Shown here: positions 45,002 through 54,540 of the stretch, in pieces
How the letters are laid out: each line of letters starts with the position of its first letter
Numbering within the stretch: the first letter of the stretch is position 1
From: Nemophila menziesii
Taxonomy: Eukaryota > Streptophyta > Magnoliopsida > Boraginales > Hydrophyllaceae
Direction of reading: 5' to 3'
Length of the DNA: 64,000 nucleotides
NCBI GenBank assembly: GCA_029959085.1
Contig: JARWIR010000090.1
Span: 1,426,001-1,490,000, forward strand
Translations under genes and position numbers: made by a program
Notes under the pieces: model-generated
The model's input: the letters and a program-made list of their open reading frames with translations, nothing else
What the model was told of the DNA's origin: nothing
Databases searched by the model: none

Positions 45002-46816
45002 ATGCGAAGGAGACTCTTCAAGGATCTAGAGCCAACACCTCCGATCCTTAATAATCCAGAATCGTTGATCAGACTTGCAAACAAGAGAAGAAGAGAACAA
45101 GAAGCTTTAGAGGTAGAAAAATTAATTAGCAGAATGGAGGAGATAAACCTTCAAGATCAACAAAATAATGGACAAGGTCAATTAGGCGCAAATGGCCAAC
45201 CTTTGGCTCCAGGCGTTATCCCTCCAGTTCCACCAGTGAATCCTAATCCTCAAGTCCAGATAGTAATGAATCAAGATCCGTGGTTTACTAATGGCCCACC
45301 AGAAGTTCCATTCCGTGCTCCTGCTATAGGAGTAGGTGCTCCAGATATTAATGTTCCGAGATTCCGTCCAGATTCGGGTATGTTAGCTCAATTCCAAAAC
45401 TTTGGAAATTTTAGCGGAAGACCATCAGAAGATCCTCTTAGAGCAGTACAGAAATTCAAACAAATATGTGATTCTTATATCACACAAGGGGTTTCAAGAG
45501 AACAGATGTATTTTGCTGCTTTTAAATTCTTTGTTATTGATGGAGCGAGTGAATGGCACGATACGCAAGATCCTACGAAGATCACCAATTGGGACCAATT
45601 AGAGATTGCTTTCTTTGACAGGTATTACCCAAGTAACATGAGGTTAGATGCTGAATTAGAATTGACACATTTCCGTCAAGAATATGATGAAACTTTGGGT
45701 AGGAGTTGGACAAGATTTCAGATGTGCTTGCGTAGAGTCCCCAATCATGGTTTTTCAGAACAACAACAATTAAAAATATTTTATAGAGGCCTTGATGGGA
45801 CTTCAAGAGAGAAATTGGATATGTTATGTGGTGCAGGTTTTCTTCAAGTTCAACCCGCTCATGCCAAAATCATTTTAGAGAGAACAGTTAAGAACGAAGT
45901 TGGGTGGAATTCAGTAAGAACACCAGTTAAGGGAGTGAATAATGTTGATATGGAAGAGAAATTCGCTACACTTGAGAATAAGATTCAGCATACGATAGAG
46001 AAACAATTGAAGCAGCTTACTTTAGCTGTAAAGGAAGGGTTTTCGAGTAAGAAGGTAGCTGTGCATGCTGCACAAGAGGTTTATATGTGTTCGATTTGCA
46101 GAGTAGATGATCATGATGATGAAAATTGTCCGAATAACCAAGAATCAGTGATGTTTATGTCCAATAGAGGTAATTTCAATTCGAGTGGTAATGGATATCA
46201 GCCTAACAGAAACCATCCTGAGTTTCAATACTCAAATCCTAATGGGGCAGCCAATCCTACCTATGCGTATCAGCCACATCCCCAAGGTAACAACTATAAT
46301 CAAAGACCACACAACAATTATCAAGGAGGACAAAATCAAGGTAATTATGTACAAAGACAAGCTCCTCAGAATACTTATGATGAAAATTTAAACCAGAAAG
46401 CCTTACCTGCCCATCCACAAGAAGGAGTTACCCTTCAGAAAATAGTTGAAAGTTTAATTACTCTTCAGACACAAGCTATGGAACGTCAAAATGCAGTCGA
46501 AGCAAACATGAAGTTGTTACAGAATCAGCTGAGTCAAATTAATAAACAACTGAATCAACGTCCACAAGGGCAACTCCCTAGCGATACTGAGAATTCAATC
46601 CAAATCGAAGATTGTAAAGCTATTACTCTCAGAAGTGGTAAGAACCTTCCTCTACCTCCTTTTCCGGTTATGAAAGAAAAAGAAGTTAGAAAAGAAAAAG
46701 AGGTGGTGGATAAAGATAAACCAGTTGAAGTAGAAGAAGTGGAGAGGTCTAGTGAAGTTCCGAAAAAGAAAGATGATACTATAATAAACCGTCCTCCTCC
46801 ACCATTTCCATCGTGA
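45002..46816 (+). CDS. gag: E5 gag with pol linker
   Basis: 604 codons from ATG 45002 (MRRRLFKDLEPT), clearly orthologous to E1 gag, and carrying CAG where E1 has the amber codon. It contains the gag domain (PRFRPDSGMLAQFQNF, FFDRYYPSNMRLDAEL), the zinc knuckle ([14 protein letters not shown]), the Asn/Gln-rich stretch and the LRSGKNLP linker. It ends at TGA 46814-46816, where E1 reads Arg (PSRVQKKGD), a CGA-to-TGA change. The frame then continues into the next ORF. A full-length shell protein could still be made. Confidence 0.88.
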   Translation: MRRRLFKDLEPTPPILNNPESLIRLANKRRREQEALEVEKLISRMEEINLQDQQNNGQGQLGANGQPLAPGVIPPVPPVNPNPQVQIVMNQDPWFTNGPPEVPFRAPAIGVGAPDINVPRFRPDSGMLAQFQNFGNFSGRPSEDPLRAVQKFKQICDSYITQGVSREQMYFAAFKFFVIDGASEWHDTQDPTKITNWDQLEIAFFDRYYPSNMRLDAELELTHFRQEYDETLGRSWTRFQMCLRRVPNHGFSEQQQLKIFYRGLDGTSREKLDMLCGAGFLQVQPAHAKIILERTVKNEVGWNSVRTPVKGVNNVDMEEKFATLENKIQHTIEKQLKQLTLAVKEGFSSKKVAVHAAQEVYMCSICRVDDHDDENCPNNQESVMFMSNRGNFNSSGNGYQPNRNHPEFQYSNPNGAANPTYAYQPHPQGNNYNQRPHNNYQGGQNQGNYVQRQAPQNTYDENLNQKALPAHPQEGVTLQKIVESLITLQTQAMERQNAVEANMKLLQNQLSQINKQLNQRPQGQLPSDTENSIQIEDCKAITLRSGKNLPLPPFPVMKEKEVRKEKEVVDKDKPVEVEEVERSSEVPKKKDDTIINRPPPPFPS

Positions 46817-47872
46817 ATTCAAAAGAAGGGTGATATGGCTGAGTATCAAAAATTCTTCAACAAGATAAGAGGTCTTAGCATAAATATTCCGTTGCTAGAA
46901 GCTATTCGAGATGTACCCAAGTATGCTAAGTTTCTGAAAAGAGCCCTCACTAACAAAAGGCCGTATTGTGATAATGAGATAATTGGTCTCCCTGAGGAAT
47001 GTAGTGCTATTTGTCAAGGTAAATTACCTCCAAAGTTAGTTGATCCTGGGAGCTTTACAATTCCGATATCTATTGGTAATGAGTGGAGAGGTAAAGCACT
47101 ATGTGATTTGGGTGCAAGCATAAATCTTATGCCGAAATCAATCTTTGAAAAGCTTAATATTGAAGCAAGACCCACTTCTATGGTCTTGCAAATGGCGGAT
47201 CGATCTCTTGCACATCCGGAAGGCCGAATCGAAGATATCCTCGTTAAGGCAGGTACGTTAATTTTTCCCGCTGATTTCATTATACTTGATTACGACGGGG
47301 ATAGGAATGTCCCCATAATTTTGGGAAGACCATTCCTAGCCACGGGGCGTACTTTGATTGATGTAGAAAACGGCGAAATGATTATGAGAATCCAAGACGA
47401 GGAGATGAAGTTTAATGTGTTTAGACCTATGAAGTTTCCGGATTCCAAAGAAGAATGTTTTCGTGTAGATGTAATGGAACCGGTAAGAAAAGAGCCAATT
47501 AATGTTGTGGACATTTTAGGGGTGGAGGAAAAAGAGCTGCGAAAGAAACCACCAATTAAAGCTCCTCCATACCCTAAAAATCCACAACTCAATCATGCAA
47601 AGAAGAAAGAGAAAGCACGTGCCATGAAGGTTCCGAAGGAACCTAAGAAAGAAAGAAAGAAAAAGGGGTTCAAAGTAGGTGAAGAAGTAGCTATGAAGAA
47701 ACCGAACCCCCATCCAAAGGTACGTGAATCCAAAAGTTCTTGGCTAGGACCGTTCATGGTCACGAAGGTTATCTCAGACACACTAGTGGGAATAAAAGCT
47801 AAGGGATGCAACTTTCGAGTTGCAAATATTGACAACCTCACTCTTTGCTGGGGAGGTTATGTTAATGACTAA
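46817..47872 (+). CDS. E5 protease fused to integrase C-terminal tail
   Basis: Open from 46817; the first Met is at 46835 (MAEYQKFFNKIRGL). It contains the aspartic protease ([16 protein letters not shown], near 47100; [11 protein letters not shown]). About residue 220 it jumps through a Lys-rich linker to a segment like the end of integrase: FKVGEEVAMKK, SSWLGPFMVTKV, FRVANIDNLTL, parallel to [30 protein letters not shown] of E1. RT, RNase H and the integrase core are missing, yet the frame stays open to 47872. It may supply protease, but it needs RT and integrase from another element. Confidence 0.78.
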   Translation: MQKKGDMAEYQKFFNKIRGLSINIPLLEAIRDVPKYAKFLKRALTNKRPYCDNEIIGLPEECSAICQGKLPPKLVDPGSFTIPISIGNEWRGKALCDLGASINLMPKSIFEKLNIEARPTSMVLQMADRSLAHPEGRIEDILVKAGTLIFPADFIILDYDGDRNVPIILGRPFLATGRTLIDVENGEMIMRIQDEEMKFNVFRPMKFPDSKEECFRVDVMEPVRKEPINVVDILGVEEKELRKKPPIKAPPYPKNPQLNHAKKKEKARAMKVPKEPKKERKKKGFKVGEEVAMKKPNPHPKVRESKSSWLGPFMVTKVISDTLVGIKAKGCNFRVANIDNLTLCWGGYVND

Positions 47873-48094
47873 AGAGTGAGGTAACCCGTCGAGCTTAACG
47901 ACGTTAAACAAAAGCCATTTCTTGTATATTAGTTTAAATTTTTATTAGTTTAAATTCGTTTGATTTTCGTAATTTTAGTGTTTATTATTAAGAAATGAGA
48001 TAGGGTAGTTGTTTTTGATGATTTCAGGGGTAAAAAGGTCATGAGTTTGGGGTCGATATAGCGAAATTAGGAGAAAAATAGGTTGGATGTCCAG
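47873..48094 (+). other. E5 post-pol block
   Basis: Short noncoding stretch starting with GGTAACCCGTCGAGCTTAAC, shared after pol by all five elements, plus a PPT-like motif at 48043-48053. Confidence 0.55.
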
Positions 48095-48650
48095 GAGAAA
48101 CTGGGAACCTGGTTTCGCAAAACCGGGAACCCGGTTTTGGAGCTGGTACCAACCTTTTCAACGCAACACTTGGCGTCTTGGTTCACGACACAGCGTCGGA
48201 ACCGGGTACCCGGTTTTTCGAAACCGGGAACCCGGTTTTGGTGCTGTGACTTCTGAAATTTTCTGACCCAGCGTCTTGGTGATTGCGTTTTGCTGCGTTT
48301 TAACTCGCGCCATCGACACAAAACCGGGAACCCGCATTTGGCAAAACCGGGTACCCGGTTTCGGAGCTGTAAGTGGTGAAATTCTCTGGTCCAGCGTCTT
48401 GGGGTCCTGCGTTTTGGCGCGTCTTGACTCGTGCCATCGAGAAAATCCGGGTACCCGCATTCTTCAAAACCGGGAACCCGGTTTCGGCGAGCAAAAGTTC
48501 TGACCCCGCGTTTTGGGTCCAGCGTTTTGGTGCGTCTCGAGGTAAAAAAAAAAAAGAGTATTTTTTTTATTTTTTCCGCGCCGTCACAGCGACGCGGAAC
48601 CGGGAACCCGGATTTTCGAAACCGGGAACCCGGTTTGCATCTGTGACAGG
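48095..48650. repeat. Array of paired GC-rich palindromes (E5)
   Basis: Repeated AACCGGGAACCCGGTT and AACCGGGTACCCGGTT units in pairs, with the AACGC-rich linkers seen in E1 5258-5830, in the matching orientation for a plus-strand element. Confidence 0.85.
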
Positions 48651-49018
48651 GTCGTTTTCAGCTTTTCAGCCCTAGATTTTTACCTCCTTCTTCAACCCAG
48701 CCTCCAACAACACTCCCAAAACCCAGAAATTCCTGAACATCATCATCAACAACCACACAATCCTCAAATCCTACCCTCTTCCACCACACAAACATGAAAT
48801 CAACTCATCTCCCATCCAAAATACGATAAAATTCCCACTTTTCTCCGATTGTTCTTCATCCAATCTTCAACTTAAATCCAAGTCCCTCTTCCCCCACATC
48901 AATTAGCCTTTACCCATCTCATATTCCACCATAATCTTCAAGTCTTAAGCCTCAAAACATCAAAGTTCTAAGCCTTAGCTTCTCACTATTTGAAGTTTTG
49001 AGTTTGGGGTGGAAAGAG
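48651..49018 (+). other. E5 leader of ORF3
   Basis: C/A-rich noncoding stretch ending with a PPT-like motif at 49000-49010. Confidence 0.45.
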
Positions 49019-49306
49019 ATGCTTATCAGAATATTTTTCATGTGTGCTTATCGAAGGAATTCTCCAAGAAACAGAAACGCTTTTGGTGTTATTCAAGAAC
49101 AAGCTATTGAGATTCCTATTTCACGTTTCAAACACAAGACTGAAGAGGTTCAAATTAAGGCTAATCCGAAGAAGAGGAACGTGATTGAGGAACCTGAAAG
49201 TGAGGAAGCAAATGATCCGATGATGAATTGGAATCGAAAATCAAGGTGTTGGAAGAGAATCAGGATACGAGGTGCGCTATTTTGGGAAATGTTACAACCA
49301 AGTTGA
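49019..49306 (+). pseudogene. E5 ORF3 remnant
   Basis: ATG 49019; the text QEQAIEIPISRFKHKTEEVQ matches QDQAIEIPDSRLKRKINEVQ of E1 ORF3. A deletion then joins this N-terminus to the coil region: in another frame KVLEENQDT and ILGNVTTKLN follow, like VLEENQEKM and LGNVTKELD in E1. The whole central domain is gone. Not a working gene. Confidence 0.6.
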
Positions 49307-49375
49307 ACTTTATTTGTTCAAAACACAACTTACGATGTCTAGACGCGAGATAAAGTTCAGGGACGCAACACCGAT

Positions 49376-49394
49376 AACCAGCCACGCGCTGGTT
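49376..49394. repeat. Conserved AACCAGC/GCTGGTT hairpin (E5 copy)
   Basis: 7-bp stem, loop CACGC. Confidence 0.65.
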
Positions 49395-49455
49395 CAGATA
49401 CGTTTTCTAATCCTTCTCATTTAGTGTATATTAGTTTATTGCTTTGAGTCTTTTC

Positions 49456-49475
49456 GAGTCATGGGGACACGACTC
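49456..49475. repeat. Conserved 8-bp-stem hairpin (E5 copy, one mismatch)
   Basis: GAGTCATG / CACGACTC with loop GGGA; one A-C mismatch compared with the perfect stems of the other elements. Confidence 0.7.
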
Positions 49476-50860
49476 ATTTTTGAGTTTGGGGTGGGGTTCG
49501 TTGCCTCATCCCAGTTTTTATGTGTTATGTGTTTTATTTGCTTTCAATAAAATAATTTTCGGAGTTGCGTTTGACTGTAGAAATTTTTAAATATCCCTTT
49601 AAGCATACTTTTGATGAATCTATGATAGTAAATAGTGGACTTTAGAGATTGATATAAAACGCATTTAGAATTGCATGCAAACATAGGTAATTAATAGGAA
49701 AAATTAATGAACAATGCAAATGAAGTAAGCTTGTACTCAAGGAATATGTTTGGTGTGTAGAACGTGAAATCCTAATTAGTAGAGAACCCACATAGATATG
49801 AACTAGAGACAAGCTATGTACTTAGGAAAATGATAGGGGCAGTTCTTTGTTAGCCATTTATGCCTTTTAGCCTTCTATCCCTTGTATTAATTAATATCCG
49901 TCTTAGCCCACTTTGAGCCTTTAGCCTTTTCTTTGTAGCCACGATATAAGCCATTATCCCTTAGATTATTAGGCATGACCATATGACCCGCACTTGAATC
50001 ACAATCCTGAGACATGTCTCGAGCTTGAGTTTGGGGTGGTGGGACCACATATGGGGAATTTAATGGGTTGGGATTGATGTGCTTTGTATTGTAGCACAAT
50101 TGCAGATGATATATACTTGTAACCCTTTGCCGGGAATGAAGAAAAATGAAAAAAGAAAGAAAAAATGAAAAAAAAAGTTGAAAATTCATACAGTAGGAAC
50201 CGGGAACCTGGATTCGTCAAAACCGGGAACCCGGTTTGCTTCTGTACAAAAAAAAGAGAAAAAGAGAAAAGAAAATAAAAAGAAAAAAATATGAATGAAT
50301 AAAACATCCGGCAAAGTGGAATTTTTCTGAAAATCATCTTGTTTATAGTGGGTAGACATGGGACGCTAAAATGTTGCGTATATGGGTGAGTGAGAACATC
50401 TTTTGAGCGTTAACTCAAGCTCGAGGACATTGTTGATGGTAAGTGAGGAGAGAGCCAAAAGCTCACTTCAAATTTACCAAATATACATCCACACCCGTCC
50501 TTAAGCCAATATTATAACCATAAAGACCTCGTGATTCCTAAGTGCATAGTGAATTTATGATTCTGTTAATAGGGAATATACTAGGTGGAGTGTTCAAAGC
50601 GAGTTAGGATTAATGACCACCCTATAGCCATCATACAGAGATGAGTACAAGTGTAACCTTCAAGCATTGCGACTTTAATTTTATGATTGAGATTATTTAT
50701 GTTTGATGTTGCATTTTAGATGTATGTGTATATTAGTTTCTAGAGTTTGCTATATGAGATTTATTTTGAGAATTGCTTTAGGGTTTATTTGCTAGCTTCT
50801 ACTTGTTTATACGTTTACTTCTACCCCTTGGTTTTGTTTTACTTTGTCGGGACGACAAAG
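49476..50860 (+). other. E5 3' untranslated region
   Basis: No gene. PPT-like motifs at 49482-49492 and 50027-50037, palindromes near 50195-50240 and the AAGTGAG...CTCACTT inverted repeat near 50440-50470. Confidence 0.75.
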
Positions 50861-50877
50861 GTTTGAGTTGGGGGTCT
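50861..50877 (+). promoter_or_regulatory. Polypurine tract of E5
   Basis: GTTTGAGTTGGGGGTCT directly before the 3' LTR; identical to the E1 tract. Confidence 0.82.
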
Positions 50878-52136
50878 TGATGTCTCCCTAATTGTTCTTA
50901 TTTTCGACCCTTGGGAGACATCATTTTTGGTGTTTATTTACTTAATTTGATAGACTTTTGGGCTAAATATGCAATAATATGATTTTCCTCTTTTATTTCT
51001 AGCATTTTTAATTTATTAAGCTTTTGCGCGTAATATTGGTATTTTTAGTGTAAAGTTTACAGGTTTTAGATGTTAGCTAGAAGAGGAATCCAAAGGAAAA
51101 AATCAAAGATCGTGAATTAGAGTCAAGACTTGAAGATAAATCCCGAAGATATTATTTTTAGAGCTGAAAATCCATTTTCCAGGCCATATATTGCTGATTT
51201 CGAGGTGCTTAAGCGATGATTTAGCCGCTGACCTTTGAAGAGAAATCATTCCTTATCGAGTTAAGGAACTTTAGCAACTAGAATGAGGTCAATCGGAGTC
51301 ATAACGCATCGGGAAAAGCCGTTTTAGTGAAGGTGTATCAGCAGTTACGGGATTTTGGGCTTAGAAGTTGGGCTTGGACATTTAATTAGTATTTTATTTT
51401 CTGGTCCAAGCCCTAATCCGTTTTTATGATTATAAAAGGAGGTCTGGACTTCTATTTTTCATACAATTCATTCTTTACAATTAAAAACACCAGAGAGAAG
51501 CAACAGAAGGAAGGAAGAAGAAGCTGCTAGAGCTGGAGTGGGTCTATAGCTCCGTTCTCAGTCATTCCAATTCCGAAAATTAGGTTTCTTTTATCTTTTA
51601 TTTGTAAGACAATATGAATTCCATTTATTTTAATTTAGTATTTCTTTTTAATATGAGCTAAACAATTCATAGTACTTGAGAACAAACAATGGGTGAATCC
51701 CAAATCCTATTAATTAACGAATGTTGAATTTGGGTTTTTATTGAATTAAACTAAATTAGGACTTTTACTCTTTTCAATAAATTGAGATTATTTTACTGTT
51801 TTTAGCGTCATGAACTAGTAACAGGTGTTAGTATTTAGGCTATTCCAATTAGTGGCAATTGGATCATCCTGACGGAGGGTTTAAATACAGAACCATTTAT
51901 TCAATCTAGGATAGAAGCTATTGATTCTGACGAACTTAGCTAATTCTAGGGCCAATGAGGTAATAAAACTTAAACATCCAACGGTGGATCATATTTACCC
52001 TGACGGGACTAGTGACACGTTAGGATCGCCTTATAGTCCACCCTGACAGGGGTATAAGGAATTTAGAATCCCGACCATTGTAATTGACTAATTTAGCCCT
52101 TAAACAACATTAGTTAGGAAATAAGATTGGGAGGAT
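50878..52136 (+). repeat. E5 3' LTR, truncated
   Basis: 1259 bp matching 43297-44554. It stops after GGGAGGAT, so the last about 304 bp are missing. Confidence 0.9.
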
Positions 52137-52214
52137 AAAAAACTTGATTTAATTTCAAACTAATTTCATTAAAAATTTAAAAATTTTAAACCCTAAATGT
52201 AGTTGTCTCTCTCC

Positions 52215-52216
<2 letters not shown>

Positions 52217-52265
<49 letters not shown>
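52217..52265. repeat. (CT)n microsatellite
   Basis: About 24 uninterrupted CT units. Confidence 0.97.
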
Positions 52266-52270
<5 letters not shown>

Positions 52271-52307
52271 CTTCACGAAACCTCGCCTCTCTCTTTCTTT
52301 CATCTTC

Positions 52308-52606
52308 ATGAAACCTCACGTAATGAACCAAGTAAACAAAACTCCTATCTCTTTCTTCTTGAGATCCTCCGTTCGAGATCTAACTGCCACCATGGAAGAC
52401 AAAACCACCACCGGATCTACTTCGCGGAGACGAAGTCAAGCAGCCTTCGTGTTCGTTTCCGTCGGAGCTGGTCGTTCTCCTCAGTCTGTGACCTCGCCGG
52501 AGAAGCAGAAGAACTCTGGTTGCAGAGTGAATTTCGGATCTTCTCGGTTCTCCTCAGTCTTGAAGACTGTGAAGTGGTTTTGGCCCAAATTGATCATTCT
52601 CATCAG
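52308..52606 (+). CDS. Hypothetical exon upstream of a decayed gene
   Basis: ATG 52308 (MKPHVMNQVNKTPISFF), about 100 codons, Ser/Arg/Lys-rich, ending at a good splice donor (CATCAG|GTAAGAAA at 52606/52607). A matching acceptor (TTTTGGGTAG) lies at 52684. It follows the CT microsatellite, like a 5' leader. I do not recognise the protein; it may be the first exon of the decayed gene that follows, or chance. Confidence 0.3.
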
Positions 52607-52684
52607 GTAAGAAATTAGTTAGTATGTTGATGGATTTATAATTATATGAAGCACTAGTTAATTGGTGGTTTGGGTTTTGGGTAG

Positions 52685-53334
52685 GCTGAGGCTATTTTGG
52701 ATTACCATGCGAAACCTTCCGATTACATAAAAAAGAAGCTATTTTTAAAATTGCTTCTGTTGTTACTGATGCTTTTACTAATTTGAGATAGGATTTTAAT
52801 TATGCTAGAGTTTTAGTTGAATTAGATATAACTTGTGAGCTGAAATTTGTTGTTGATTTCGATTTTCCGTGCGGAAAAGCTTGTTTAGTTGATATCGAAT
52901 ATGAAAAATTACGAGCGATTGGGCATGAATTTAATAGGTGTATGTATTATGATCGCGAGGAGAATATTATTGAGGAGATACAGGTTACTTGGGACAAGGC
53001 AAATCATAAAGCTATGCCTACTGATACTATTTTGTATGAAGCTAATAATAGTGCTGCAATTTTAATTAAATCATGCACAGGGACTAGATTGCAGAATTCA
53101 GAAAATTCGGAAGATTTAAACTCAAGGGCTTCACTTGCAAATTCCGAAAACTTTGGGGCTGGTTTTTCTATTACAACAAACTTGGAGGTTGATTCGCAAA
53201 AGCCAAAAGCTGCCCAAGTTGTTCAAAGGCTACTTTGAAGTCAATGGAAAATATAGGGATATTAAAGGAGGAAAATAACACATCAGCTCCTAAACTTTTT
53301 ATTGAAAATTCTGCAGCAGATTAGCTACTTGGAA
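52685..53334 (+). pseudogene. Decayed DUF4283/zinc-knuckle-like gene, 5' part
   Basis: Frame fragments read IFKIASVVTDAFTNLR, a TAG, then DFNYARVLVELDITCELKF, VDIEYEKL and AIGHEFNRC. This follows the pattern of plant DUF4283 / CCHC proteins (YARVLVE, VEYE, GH....C), which are either LINE ORF1 proteins or domesticated derivatives. Part of the knuckle is missing. After 53238 a frameshift is needed to continue (KSMENIGILKEEN). The LINE at 53349 splits it and remnants continue at 59761. Not functional. Confidence 0.5.
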
Positions 53335-53348
53335 TGTCAAATCTAACT
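53335..53348. repeat. LINE target site duplication, left (14 bp)
   Basis: TGTCAAATCTAACT, repeated exactly at 59747-59760. Confidence 0.92.
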
Positions 53349-53748
53349 TTTCTTTTTTGTCGAAAAACATAATTTAATTAAAATAAAATCGAAAGCATAC
53401 AATCAGTTCGGATTGTTTTTAGCAGTTACAACAAAGTCAATAAGGAAAAGTCTAAGTAGGGTGGGGGGTGGGGACACCGCCCAATTGCAAGTAGGAGATC
53501 CGGAGATAGCCATCTTCGCAACCCAATCCGCAGCATGATTAAGATTCCTTGAAATGAAGCAGAACTTAACCTTGATTGTTTGCAATAATGTTTGAATGTC
53601 TTCAAAGATGAAGGAAAGATGACGATTTTCAAACATTTTGCAATTCTTGAGTGAATTGATGAGACTAAGACAATCGTTCTTCAAAATATAGTTCATATTA
53701 GGCTGAGTAGCAGCTACTTTGAGTGCATTTCTAATTCCAATTGCCTCT

Positions 53749-53910
53749 GCTTCTTCTGGAGAATTTGCGCAAAAGCTCCACGATTTAACTTTCAAAAGTT
53801 GGCCCTGCTGATCACTGAAAATACAAGCTGCTTCTTTTGGAGAATTTGCGCAAAAGCTCCACGATTTAACTTTCAAAAGTTGGCCCTGCTGATCACTGAA
53901 AATACAACCC
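53749..53910 (-). repeat. 81-bp in-frame tandem duplication in RNase H
   Basis: Two copies (53749-53829 and 53830-53910), nearly identical, each encoding 27 residues with SDQQGQLLKVKSWSFCANSP. It lies between the first catalytic Asp and the Glu of RNase H. Confidence 0.93.
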
Positions 53911-54540
53911 ACAGGTGCTTTATTAGAATTTTTAAGATAAGATGCATCTACATGTATATAAGTTATATTATTATTTCTAGGATCAGTAGAGGACTTCCTG
54001 AAGATCATTGAAGATTTTTCAATTTCATTTAGGTTTTGATTTTCTTTAGCTTTAGAGTTTTGATTTTTGATCATAATGAACTCATCATGAGCTTTATAAG
54101 CCTGTATAGCAACTGATAAGGGACTGAATTTTTGATTCTCAAAGATAGTTTTGTTCCTAGCTTTCCAAATGAACCATAAGAGCCAAATTGCCATCTCTAC
54201 TATAGCTCTTCCTTTCTCATCATTTTCTGGCTTTATTTCAATAAGATTTAGTAGCCATTTATCCATATTTAAGGTTAAATCATTTGAGGATAGGAAGGCT
54301 ATAGGAGTTGCAAACCATGTTGCTCTTGAGCTAGAGCAAGTGAAGAATAAATGTTCCTGTGTTTCCACATTAATATTACATCGTTTACAGATATTATTAA
54401 GCGCACATTTTCGATGGAATTTATTAAGCTCAGTTGGCATTGCATTGGAAATAATTCGCCAAGTGAAATTTCGAAGTTTAGGAGGCAAATTTAATTTCCA
54501 AATTTCATCCCAAAAGGTACATGTAAGTTTGGTAGATGTA

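Larger units (their letters stand above)
43297..52136 (+). mobile_element. E5: non-autonomous Athila-like element (gag-PR-IN tail)
   Basis: Plus-strand element of the E1 subfamily: 5' LTR, primer site, gag, a short pol derivative without RT, RNase H or integrase core, palindrome array, ORF3 remnant, 3' untranslated region, PPT and a 3' LTR cut at 52136. LTR copies differ by roughly 20 or more positions over 1.26 kb, so it is older than E1. It is inserted in the copia protease. A target duplication cannot be checked because the right end is lost. Confidence 0.9.

Noticed and set aside
48067..48675. Several ~100-codon ORFs on both strands
   Set aside because: All lie in the E5 palindrome array and have repetitive, non-protein-like composition.
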